DNA from: Maniola hyperantus
Taxonomy: Eukaryota > Arthropoda > Insecta > Lepidoptera > Nymphalidae
Length of the DNA stretch: 64,000 nucleotides
Assembly: GCF_902806685.2 (NCBI RefSeq)
Contig: NC_048561.1
Span: forward strand, 4,959,157 to 5,023,156
Direction: 5' to 3'
The position numbers were made by a program, and so were the translations under genes. Shown one piece after another: positions 54,950 through 64,000 of the stretch (positions are counted from its first letter, which is position 1; each line of letters starts with the position of its first letter). Under the pieces are notes generated by a model that saw nothing but the letters and a program-made list of their open reading frames with translations, searched no databases and was not told where the DNA came from.

Positions 54950-57511
54950 CTGCAGACGCTCGTCGAACATTATACTGTGGACAATTTATTTTTTACTAGT
55001 TGATGCCTGCGACTTCGTCTGCGTCTGCGTGAAATTATAGGGTTTTTAAAAATCCCACGGGAACTCTTTGATTTTCCGGGATAAAAAGTAGCCTATGTCA
55101 CTCTCCAGGTCTTTACATAAAAAATATACCTACAGGATGTTGGATATGAAAAATAGACAGGGCACATAGACTATGTGCCCTGCCCATCTACCCACTGCCA
55201 TTTCAGCTTCGATGAAAAGCCGAGGTCAGGGAGCCCGTAATATTCCTGGTACCTGTCGATGAAGGGCACGGAGGTGCAGGTGGCGGCGTCGCAGTGCAGC
55301 ACGGGCGGCGCCACGGCAGCCAGCAGCGAGCCGTCCTCCCCCACCACGTAGGGGATGTGGTCGATGTACACGTTGTCGAACAGACACAGCCGCTTCATGT
55401 ACTCCTCAGTGTGCGTGAACATTGTTGGTGGTATACCTAAAAAGCATCACTTTTTTTACTTCAAAATACATTTTTGAAGTAACAAAATCTTATTTGTTAT
55501 GTAGGTATACAGTGCGACAAGGCTCTCTTGGCACTTGAATGACATTGACAGGGGGGCGCTGTTGGGGAACAAAGGCTTAGAATCATACTTAGAATATTCA
55601 AACAAGAACAAAGGGGACACTTGACGGCAACGTTAGTTCCGATTTTCGCCACGCGCCAAGATAGCCTTGTCGCATATATATTTTTTAGTAGTAATAGCAA
55701 TTAGAAATATATTCTGTGGTAATAGCGAGTAGGCGGGTCACATTACCATCGCTCATGAACATTTGCAGCACCAGAGGAACCGCCAATGCGTTGCTGGCCT
55801 TTCAGAATTTGTTCAACCGCCTCTTGAATATCCACATGTTGTTTATAAATAACTAGCTTATGCTCGCGACTTCTTCCGCGTGGACTACACAACAAACCCC
55901 TATTTCACCCCCTCTGCCAAATTTCAGCCTGATCCGTCTAGTAATTTGAGCTGTGCGTTGATAGATCAGTCAGTCAGTCAGTTAGTCACTTTTCTTTTAT
56001 ATATTTAAGATTATGGATTGGTCAAAATACAAATCAAATGATTACAATTTTGTATGACAGACATTTTAGAATCGTATTTTTAAGAATCGAATAGTGCACA
56101 AAACCCTTAGGACCACCACGTATTTTATTACGACGACGGGACGTGTTGTCAAGTAAAACACAAAGCTGCTAATAGGTGGCGCTGTAGGATGTTATGTCGC
56201 GATTAATCAGCATTTAGTGTGCATGTATATTGTATAACAGTGTGGCTGATAGTGGTAGCTAGAAGCAAATATAGTAGAAAATCTCTTGGGACTATGTAGC
56301 CATCCTTCGTCCGCAAGTAACAAGTTGCAGCCGCCGAGTCGGCACTCTTGGGACTATGTAGCCATCCTTCGTCCGCAAGTAACAAGTTGCAGCCGCCGAG
56401 TCGGCACTCTTGGGACTATGTAGCCATCCTTCGTCCGCAAGTAACAAGTTGCAGCCGCCGAGTCGGCACTCTTGGGACTATGTAGCCATCCTTCGTCCGC
56501 AAGTAACAAGTTGCAGCCGCCGAGTCGGCACTCTTGGGACTATGTAGCCATCCTTCGTCCGCAAGTAACAAGTTGCAGCCGCCGAGTCGGCACTCTTGGG
56601 ACTATGTAGCCATCCTTCGTCCGCAAGTAACAAGTTGCAGCCGCCGAGTCGCCACTCTTGGGACTATGTAGCCATCCTTCGTCCGCAAGTAACAAGTTGC
56701 AGCCGCCGAGTCGCCACTCTTGGGACTATGTAGCCATCCTTCGTCCGCAAGTAACAAGTTGCAGCCGCCGAGTCGCCACTCTTGGGACTTGCCTTATATA
56801 CCTACCGGTATTACGGTTTACCCTGGGTTTGCAGCCGCCAAGTCGGCACTGCCCTCGGTACCCGAGTGCTGGTCTCGTGGATCATGTAATAGTCTATAGT
56901 GGTTATTAAATATACGCTAATACTGTACTCGCAGCGTTTCCTTGGCCGCAGCAGCCCTTCCCTTACGTAACAAGTGTGACATTACTAATTTTCTTACTGT
57001 ATATATTTACATTTTTTAATATGTACACAATACTATTCTGTATATCACTACTAATCTTCATATTTTATTAGGTAGGTATATACATTCTTCTTCCACTTTT
57101 ATTTTTCAGTACGCGCCCCATTTAACAACAACAAATAAAAACTCTAGTTGTTATAGTCCAAAGTCTAAAGCCAAATCATTAGATACCCAATTTATTTAAA
57201 CTGGGTAATGTTCTCAAAGGTGTGTGAAGTCTACCAATCCGCACACGGCCAGCGTGGTAGACTATGGCTAAAACCCTTCTCACTCTCTGCGAGGAGACCC
57301 GTGCTCTGTAGTGAGCCGGCGATGGGTTGATCATGATGATGATGATGAACAAACACTATGCGCAAGACTAGCACCTATAGTCCCACCTTTCACCAAAGGT
57401 TGCCTGGTAGAGATTGCTGTGAGCCATAAGGCCGCCTTTGCATAAATTTTTTTTTATAGTTTTAGTTTCTTTGTCATGTTATGTAATATTTTTTGTGTGC
57501 AATAAAGTATT

Positions 57512-57564
<53 letters not shown>

Positions 57565-60500
57565 GTATAGTCATGAAGTGTGACAGTTTTTGACCGAGCA
57601 AAGTGAGGTCTCTGAGTCTACGTGAAATTGCACTTGTCCGTCTGTCCGTTTGTCAAATTTCTGAATTACTGAACGTAATTACTTTAAATTTAAATATATA
57701 AATTGAAAAGGTGACTATTATGACGTGTGACGTAGGCATTCGCTAAGAAAGGATTTTTGAAAATTCAACCCCTAAGGGGGTGAAACAGGGGTTTGAAATT
57801 TGTTTAGTCCACGCGGACGAAGTCGCGAGCGCTAGTTTAAACATAAGAAGGAAAGGCCATCCTTCAGCCGAATATTGCATAACAAAATATAATAAAAAGC
57901 TTTATTTCAGGGGGGCTCCTATACGAATTCTATTTGAGGCAGTGGTCCGACAGCCGACGATGAACGAGAAACGAGTAGAACTAGAAACTTAAACGAGTTG
58001 GCGATCAGCGGGAAGCGAGTGTGTAGCTTCCATAGTTTATAGATACGCCGGCGCGCGCGTCGGCCGCGCCGCGCCGGCGAGAAAACGACTATCTATCGGC
58101 GATTTTCTCTCTCAAGAAACGCACAATAAATGTACAATCCGTGTAAACGAAAGAGATGCATATACCAAAAGTTACTCTCTGACTGTTCACACTGTCTACG
58201 TACCAACGGCATAATATCTCGTGTTGCACATGTGCTCCTGCACCAGCTCGGAGCGGTTGTTGAACCAGCTCACCAGCCACTTGAGGTCCTCGAACTTGGT
58301 GATCTCGTCGTTGATGACCTTGCGCGTGAGGCTTGTCTACGTACCAACGGCATAATATCTCGTGTTGCACATGTGCTCCTGCACCAGCTCGGAGCGGTTG
58401 TTGAACCAGCTCACCAGCCACTTGAGGTCCTCGAACTTGGTGATCTCGTCGTTGATGACCTTGCGCGTGAGGCTTGTCTACGTACCAACGGCATAATATC
58501 TCGTGTTGCACATGTGCTCCTGCACCAGCTCGGAGCGGTTGTTGAACCAGCTCACCAGCCACTTGAGGTCCTCGAACTTGGTGATCTCGTCGTTGATGAC
58601 CTTGCGCGTGAGGCTTGTCTACGTACCAACGGCATAATATCTCGTGTTGCACATGTGCTCCTGCACCAGCTCGGAGCGGTTGTTGAACCAGCTCACCAGC
58701 CACTTGAGGTCCTCGAACTTGGTGATCTCGTCGTTGATGACCTTGCGCGTGAGGCTTGTTTACGTACCAACGGCATAATATCTCGTGTTGCACATGTGCT
58801 CCTGCACCAGCTCGGAGCGGTTGTTGAACCAGCTCACCAGCCACTTGAGGTCCTCGAACTTGGTGATCTCGTCGTCGATGACCTTGCGCGTGAGGCTTGT
58901 TTACGTACCAACGGCATAATATCTCGTGTTGCACATGTGCTCCTGCACCAGCTCGGAGCGGTTGTTGAACCAGCTCACCAGCCACTTGAGGTCCTCGAAC
59001 TTGGTGATCTCGTCGTCGATGACCTTGCGCGTGAGGCTTGTTTACGTACCAACGGCATAATATCTCGTGTTGCACATGTGCTCCTGCACCAGCTCGGAGC
59101 GGTTGTTGAACCAGCTCACCAGCCACTTGAGGTCCTCGAACTTGGTGATCTCGTCGTCGATGACCTTGCGCGTGAGGCTTGTTTACGTACCAACGGCATA
59201 ATATCTCGTGTTGCACATGTGCTCCTGCACCAGCTCGGAGCGGTTGTTGAACCAGCTCACCAGCCACTTGAGGTCCTCGAACTTGGTGATCTCGTCGTCG
59301 ATGACCTTGCGCGTGAGGCTTGTTTACGTACCAACGGCATAATATCTCGTGTTGCACATGTGCTCCTGCACCAGCTCGGAGCGGTTGTTGAACCAGCTCA
59401 CCAGCCACTTGAGGTCCTCGAACTTGGTGATCTCGTCGTTGATGACCTTGCGCGTGAGGCGCAGGTACTCCACGTCGGCTTCGATCACCGATTCGTCCTT
59501 ATCCTCAGCGTAGCTGGAAAGGAGAACCTGCTATAGAGCTGTGTCTGTATGAAGCCGTGTAGAGAGATGAAGTTCGAGTTGTCATGAGCAAACACAGGTG
59601 CACTCTACGCTGGGCTATGAGGGTGAGGGAATACCCTCGCTCTCATAGCCCAATGAGACGGAAATCCGAAACGATCGGAGAGAGATCAGGCGCACGATCG
59701 GCAACTTTACATGCTCTCTGAGGCATGGGGGTGAAACACCGCCAACTTCTTAACTTCGGGCTAGTGGTTTGAAAATTCTAATCACAAAAATCCTGTACCT
59801 AACAGTTTTTTGGCCCGACCCGTGACCCGCACTCAGGATCTCGTCATCTGCAATCGAACATGCTGACTACTAGAACTAGAGAGGCAGTGAGGAAGCATAG
59901 ACAAGTCAAACTCACCAAATTAATAGTGGTATGTACTCGTTATCTACAATATAATGGCCTAAAATCATTGGTAAATAGGTCTTACTTCCGGTACTGCATC
60001 TTGAGTATGGCTTCGGACATGTGTATACGGAAGATGACCCCAGGTCGCAGGTGCGCCTGGTACAAGTCCTTGGGCATCTCCACGAACGATGACTCGTAGC
60101 CCTGGAAACTTTTAAGATTGACCAGCTTTTTCTCACAATCTCCCTATGGACTTAGGTTTTTAAAAATCCCGTAGGAACTCTTTGATTTTCCGGAATGAAA
60201 AGTAGCTCAATAGGTAATTCACTCGGTGATAAAGACTTCCTGAAATCTTTAGTTCATCATCACCGGCTCACTACTGTGTACAGATCTTGTTTCAGAATGA
60301 AAAGGGTTTGGCCACCACGCTTGCCAAGCAAGAATTGTCAAACTTCACACACTTTTGAGAACATTATGGAGAACTCTCATGCATGCAGGTTTCCTCACAA
60401 TGATTTCCTTTACCGTTAAGGCAAGTGAAAATTACTTATTTTTTTAAAACGCATGTATGTTGTATATCTCTATACTAAGACGTATACCTTGCTTGGTGGT

Positions 60501-61156
60501 TTGTAGGAATCATAATTAGGTCTGTCTGTTAGGACTCTTGCCGGGCCTCTTGCGCTTGTGACCTTTGCCCTGCTGCGTGTCTGCAAAGTCCGCTCGTCTT
60601 GCTATCGGCACGCTCGTCGTTGACAAGTGTTTACCTTGCTTGGTGGTTCGTAGGAGTCATAGTTAGGTCTGTCTGTTAGGACTCTTGCCGGGCCTCTTGC
60701 GCTTGTGACCTTTGCCCTGCTGCGTGTCTGCAAAGTGCGCTCGTCTTGCTATCGGCACGCTGGTTGTTGACAAGTGTTTACCTTGCTTGGTGGTTCGTAG
60801 GAGTCATAGTTAGGTCTGTCCCGACTCTTGCCGGGCCTCTTGCGCTTGTGACCTTTGCCCTGCTGCGTGTCTGCAAAGCCTGCTCGTCTTGTTATCGGCA
60901 CGCTGGTTGTTGACAAGTGTTTACCTTGCTTGGTGGTTCGTAGGAGTCATAGTTAGGTCTGTCCCAACTCTTGCCGGGCCTCTTGCGCTTGTGACCTTTG
61001 CCCTGCTGCGTGTCTCCAAAGCCCGCTCGTCTTGCTATCGTCACGCTGGTTGTTGACAAGTGTTTACCTTGCTTGGTGGTTCGTAGGAGTCATAGTTAGG
61101 TCTGTCTCGACTCTTGCCGGGCCTCTTGCGCTTGTGACCTTTGCCCTGCTGCGTGT
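54839..61156 (-). CDS. Unrecognised multi-exon gene with Cys-rich C-terminus
   Basis: Predicted exons on the - strand: 61156-61068 (89-nt cassette, five copies), 60101-59986, 59513-59332, 55436-55192, 54949-54839. Phases match at every join from the cassette on (0, 2, 1, 0), and codons have GC-rich third positions. In order: a basic stretch GHKRKRPGKSRDRPNYDSYE; SSFVEMPKDLYQAHLRPGVI; EADVEYLRLTRKVIND and WLVSWFNNRSELVQEHMCN; LCLFDNVYIDHIPYVVGED and CDAATCTSV; a tail with six Cys spaced C-x3-C-x3-C-x5-C-x3-C-x3-C. The 5' part is not resolved: a basic exon at about 61629-61553 (RRRGRKRGK) looks paralogous to the cassette. I recognise no family; a secreted or nuclear protein is possible. The 55192 donor (GTAGAT) is inferred from phase. 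Confidence 0.6.
55509..55677. mobile_element. MITE, CAGTGCGACAAGGCT family, full copy
   Basis: CAGTGCGACAAGGCTCTCTTGGC is inverted at the right end (GCCAAGATAGCCTTGTCGCA). TA flanks are probable. A partial copy is at 46209. Lies in an intron of the Cys-rich gene. Confidence 0.85.
56283..56788. repeat. 62-bp minisatellite, eight units plus a partial
   Basis: Units starting CTCTTGGGACTATGTAGCCA recur every 62 bp from 56283 to 56779. The first five junctions read GAGTCGGCA, the last three GAGTCGCCA, showing directional growth. Sixty-two is not a multiple of 3, so it is not coding. Confidence 0.95.
57512..57564. repeat. (CTAT)n microsatellite
   Basis: About 13 tandem CTAT units, preceded by an AATAAAGTA sequence: likely the 3' tail of a retroposed repeat. 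Confidence 0.95.
58193..59461 (-). repeat. Nine tandem copies of a 141-bp partial exon with its splice donor
   Basis: Period is exactly 141 bp with no indels. On the - strand each unit holds 128 bases of the exon (LTRKVINDEITKFEDLKWLV and following, with the first Asn changed to Asp in some units) and 13 intron bases including GTACGT. Only the most upstream unit joins to the rest of the exon and its acceptor at 59514. Units 1-4 have TGTCTACG at the junction and units 5-9 have TGTTTACG; units 5-8 carry the Asp codon. The array abuts a GCGA-rich MITE at 58192. Long frames in the other two registers are by-products. Confidence 0.93.
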
Positions 61157-61205
61157 CTGCAAAGTCCGCTCTTCTTGCTATCGGCACGCTCGTTGTTGAC
61201 AAGTT
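60486..61205 (-). repeat. Five tandem copies of a complete cassette exon
   Basis: Exon copies: 61156-61068, 61013-60925, 60870-60782 (89 nt each), 60727-60635 and 60580-60488 (93 nt). Each has a CAG/GAG acceptor and an AAG/GTAAAC or AAG/GTATAC donor, separated by 54-bp spacers. The 4-bp insertion in the two 93-nt copies shifts the frame and creates a stop. Copies 3-5 remain coding (K-S-R/W-D-R-P-N-Y-D-S). Confidence 0.9.
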
Positions 61206-61552
61206 TTTTAACTGTAATTAATGATTTAACTAATACAATCCACGGAGAGAAATTATTGTAGCGCTCTCTCTGTTACGTTATCCCATTTAAATGAGAAATA
61301 CAAAAAACTCAGTACCAGTAGGCGTTAAAAAATTTGAGTGGCCAACTAATCACAAACATGTTTTCAAAAAATATTTGGAATTCCATTCGTAGGTATAGAT
61401 GATGCCGCCGACGTACGCGTAGATTTAGGGTTTTAAAAATCCCGTGGGTACTATTTGATATATTTTTTTATTCTGATATAAGTTAATGCTTGATTGCAAT
61501 ACTACCTGGTGGTAAGTGATGATGTACAGCGTGATAAAATAAAAAAATCTTA

Positions 61553-61629
61553 CTTCCTGGTATTCCGAAGAAACTGTGGTCGACCGCAACTTGCCGCGCT
61601 TTCGACCTCGCCGACGCTTTCAGGAAAAA
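61553..61629 (-). CDS. Basic exon related to the cassette exon
   Basis: Between a TTTTTTCCTGAAAG acceptor and a GTAAGA donor the - strand reads RRRGRKRGKLRSTTVSSEYQ in one frame, similar in layout to the cassette's RKRPGKSRDRPNYDSYE. Another frame gives the phase needed to splice into the cassette. Which frame is real is unclear. Confidence 0.4.
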
Positions 61630-61775
61630 AAAAACAAAGTTTAGGATCATCATGATCACGGTCCGGCTCACTACTGTACACGGTCCCTCTCAGAATGAGA
61701 AGAGTTTGGCCATAGTCTACCACGCTGGCCAAGTGCAGATTGGCAGACTTCATACACCTTTAAGAACATTACCTC

Positions 61776-61905
61776 GCATCGGAAAACGCAACGTTGGCAG
61801 ACTCCCTGACAGATCAACGAGTTGTAAGGAACGGCGCAAGATCGTGGCGTGTGGAAGTACCTACATGAGACCTATGTCCAGCTGTGGACGTCTATCGGTT
61901 GATAA
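61776..61905 (+). pseudogene. RTE-type LINE 3' fragment
   Basis: GKRNVGRLPDRSTSCKERRK followed by the remains of the usual C-terminal segment (MSSCGRLSVD). Short relic. Confidence 0.6.
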
Positions 61906-61918
61906 ATATGACAGAGTC

Positions 61919-61981
61919 CTACTCCGCAGCGTCACACTCATGCGGCCCACCTCCACCGGCGTGACGGAGTATTCGTCACCT
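61919..61981 (-). pseudogene. Partial, degraded copy of the 63-kb exon
   Basis: CCACCTCCACCGGCGTGACGG and TACTCCGCAGCGTCACACT match bases 63108-63172 with about ten differences including a small deletion. It is another duplicated exon piece in this locus. Confidence 0.7.
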
Positions 61982-62396
61982 TCACACTTTCTTTCTTTCT
62001 TTTTCACTTTGTAAGTAAGTATATATAATAAATTCATTTCTTTCTTTCTTGTTATTAAAGAAGTACATTGCGAGTCGGATGTAAGTGTAAGATAACTACA
62101 GATTTAAAAAAACGTAAGTTCGCTGACTTGAATTTAAAAATCGGCATCATTTTTGTAATTAGCACGCTGTCAAAAAAAATTCGTCTGTCATCTTGGTCTT
62201 AAAAATGGACGTCATTTTCATAATCAGCATCCCAAAAAATATGACGGCCATTGGTAGCATTTAATACAGTGGTCGTACAATGATATGTTACAATGGTTTG
62301 ATACAATGATATATTATTATTATATTATTATATGAATTTGTTATAACCTGTAAATATGTTTTCTTAAATATATTTTTTATTATTATTATATATTAT

Positions 62397-62966
62397 TTGC
62401 TCTCACGCCCGTGTACAAAATAGATACATATAAAAGCCAAACGAGTTATAATACATAAAAATAAATAAACCTACATAAACATTACAAACATACATATTTG
62501 TACCGGGCGGAGGATTACACCCCGGCAGGGGAGACCAAACGGCCGGGGGTCAGGGCGACAGGTGAAGAAATCGGCGGACTATCCTAGCCGAGTCCAGCAA
62601 GACCGCTTTTTGCATCCTGGCTGCGAGCGAACTGCCACGGAACCCCAGTCGCCTCAGATGGTGAGCGAGGCTGACTGGGATCAACCCATTCGCAGATATG
62701 ACGATTGGGATGATTTCAGTGGACTCCACATGCCACATGTCGGAAACCTCGTGAGCCAGATCGAGATACTTGCGCTTTTTCTCCGTCTCAGCTCTCACGA
62801 GGTTCTCGTCATACGGAATGGTGATGTCCACCAAAAACACCCTCGACTGTGCCCGGTCCACCACCACGATATCAGGTTTTTTCTCTAGAATAGTCCTGTC
62901 CGTGATGATGGACCGGTCCCAATAGAGCCGGACTCCGTCGCGCTCGAATACCGGCACCGGTTATTA
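62397..62966 (-). mobile_element. 5'-truncated R4/Dong-like LINE in a TAA microsatellite
   Basis: The - strand ORF 62957-62550 reads LYWDRSIITDRTI, KPDIVVVDRAQSRVFLVDIT, LAHEVSDMWHVESTEIIPIV and SANGLIPVSLAHHL. The P-D...V-D-I pair belongs to the restriction-like endonuclease of R2/R4-type LINEs. It is flanked by (TTA)n at 62968-62990 and at about 62366-62385. Dong of Bombyx is known to insert in TAA repeats, so R4/Dong is the best fit. Confidence 0.8.
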
Positions 62967-63050
62967 TTATTATTATTATTACAATGCAACATGGATAAAA
63001 ATTAAACAAAATTATTATTTTAACACGATTTATTATACCAATAATCCTAA

Positions 63051-63227
63051 TCACTCCGCGACATCTTTAGGTTCGGTGATGGAGTCCACGAAGATGACGG
63101 AGTTGCACTCCGCTGCGTCACACTGCAGCATGGGGGGCACCTCCACCGGCGTGACGGAGTACTCGTCACCTATGACGTAAGGGTTGCCGTCGATCCAGAG
63201 CGCGTCGAAAAGACAGTAGATGTGCAC
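63051..63227 (-). CDS. Terminal-type exon paralogous to 55192-55436
   Basis: After an AATTTAAG acceptor the - strand reads VHIYCLFDALWIDGNPYVIG, DEYSVTPVEVPPMLQCDAAE and CNSVIFVDSITEPKDVAE, then TGA. It aligns with CLFDNVYIDHIPYVVGED ... LHCDAATCTSVPFIDR in the downstream exon. It is probably the last exon of a paralogous gene lying beyond the right edge, or an alternative exon of the same gene. Confidence 0.6.
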   Translation of the reverse strand: MHIYCLFDALWIDGNPYVIGDEYSVTPVEVPPMLQCDAAECNSVIFVDSITEPKDVAE

Positions 63228-63254
63228 CTTAAATTAAATAAATTCAGTTAAAAA

Positions 63255-63735
63255 AAACTCCTCAAAGCCTGAAGACCAAAGTCTTCGGACAGTGCGTTTT
63301 GCAATAATGCACCGATAGACGTTCACAGCTGGACTTAGGTCTCTTGTAGGGACTTCCACACGCCTGTGCGCCTGGTGGAGGGTCTTCCAACGCTGTGCCT
63401 TCCGGTGCAAGGTTGCCATTCCGCTTGGGACCCCAACGTCTATCGGGTTTTCAAACTATGTTCCCTACCCACTTTAGCTTCGCAACCCGTTGAGCTATGG
63501 CGAAGAGTGCGTGTTGCAATAATGCCATATGGATTCGAGATCTATGGGCCTCATAAGAAAGCTCAGGATCACTCAGCGGGCGATTTAGAGAGCTATGCTT
63601 AGAGTTTCTCTACGTGATCACATCAGAAATGAGGAGATCCGTAGGAGAACTAGAGTAACCGACATAGCTCAACGGGTTGCGAAGCTGAAGTGGCAATGGG
63701 CAGGGCACTTAGTTCGAAAAACCGATAGACCGATA
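63255..63735 (+). pseudogene. RTE-type LINE relics, two orientations
   Basis: 63258-63300 SLKTKVFGQCVL (+). 63300-63490 holds the usual LINE 3' end in reverse (PYKRPKSSCERLSV on the - strand). 63500-63730 (+) reads LRDHIRNEEIRRRTRVTDIA, QRVAKLKWQWAGHLVRKTDR. At least two copies have been joined. Confidence 0.75.
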
Positions 63736-64000
63736 GGTCCGAGACACGGTTGTTAACTAGGTATTATGGGCCTCATAAAAACGGCTTGTTGATGACCTCC
63801 CTGGCACAGTATTAAGCGCTGTGATCTTATAAGTGGGGCTTATTGGGGGGGTAATTTGGGAATTTATATTTTCTAAATTGTCTCTGGTCTGGTCTAGTGG
63901 GAGGCTTCAGCCGTAGCTAGTTACCACCCAAAGCAGTGCCGCCATGCGATTTAGCGTTCCAGTACGATGTCGTGTAAAAAGCAATCATGGGGTTTGATAA
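63736..64000. other. No gene seen
   Basis: Remaining sequence to the window edge without recognisable features. Confidence 0.4.

Noticed and set aside
58089..59536. Two very long repetitive ORFs (439 and 468 codons) on opposite strands
   Set aside because: They exist only because the 141-bp unit is a multiple of 3. The real coding register is the third one, shown by splice sites and the exon start at 59513.
59912..60136. Cys-rich 74-codon - strand ORF
   Set aside because: It is the +1 register of the exon 60101-59986; the phase-consistent register gives a better codon pattern and joins.

Overview
This is eukaryotic, insect and almost certainly lepidopteran DNA. It is AT-rich, with dense TAGGTAGGTACCTACC-like tracts, a lepidopteran tRNA-derived SINE, the short repeats whose ends read GCGACTTCGTCCGCGTGG, and BEL/Pao, Jockey, RTE, R4/Dong, Harbinger, hAT, pogo, mariner and P-type transposon relics. 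No bacterial, operon or CRISPR features are present. Most open frames are transposon genes or by-products of tandem repeats.

Layout. 1-3.6 kb: decayed Harbinger, DUF7869-like and MULE/FLYWCH relics, one split by a 256-bp hAT-type MITE. 3.83-6.95 kb: a complete PIF/Harbinger element with perfect 49-bp TIRs, a TTA duplication and two apparently intact, interlocked genes. 7-14 kb: a LINE gag relic, an 87-bp minisatellite, BEL/Pao relics and a 292-bp LTR. 16.27-18.73 kb: a hAT element with perfect 8-bp duplications and a 640-codon transposase, sitting inside an RTE relic. 21.5-23.6 kb: two minisatellites. 24.7-31 kb: a second copy of the 292-bp LTR, BEL, P-type, copia, pogo and mariner relics, plus an orphan ORF. 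31.5-36.1 kb: a composite insertion with a 5-bp duplication that splits a pogo gene and carries two LINE fragments. 36-40.5 kb: pieces of errantivirus-like, P-type, hAT, Myb/SANT and MADF genes. 40.53-43.23 kb: a second complete Harbinger element from a different family with the same interlocked layout.

47.2-52.7 kb holds the best host gene: a six-exon THAP zinc-finger/coiled-coil gene on the + strand, all of whose introns are phase 1, with a tandem duplicate of a 111-nt exon. From 63.2 kb down to about 53.4 kb the - strand carries exons of a second, unrecognised gene. These splice in a consistent reading frame from the 89-nt cassette exon through to a cysteine-rich C-terminus, and three of them have been multiplied: a 5-copy cassette exon, a 9-copy array of a partial exon with its splice donor, and about 4 copies of the terminal exon with its poly(A) signal.

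The most unusual observations are (1) the interleaved two-gene architecture shared by two unrelated Harbinger elements, in which each gene's 3' exon lies antisense inside the other gene's intron, and (2) the repeated exon multiplication in the 53-63 kb gene. All gene structures were deduced by eye from splice sites, reading phase and family motifs; no alignment or transcript data were available.
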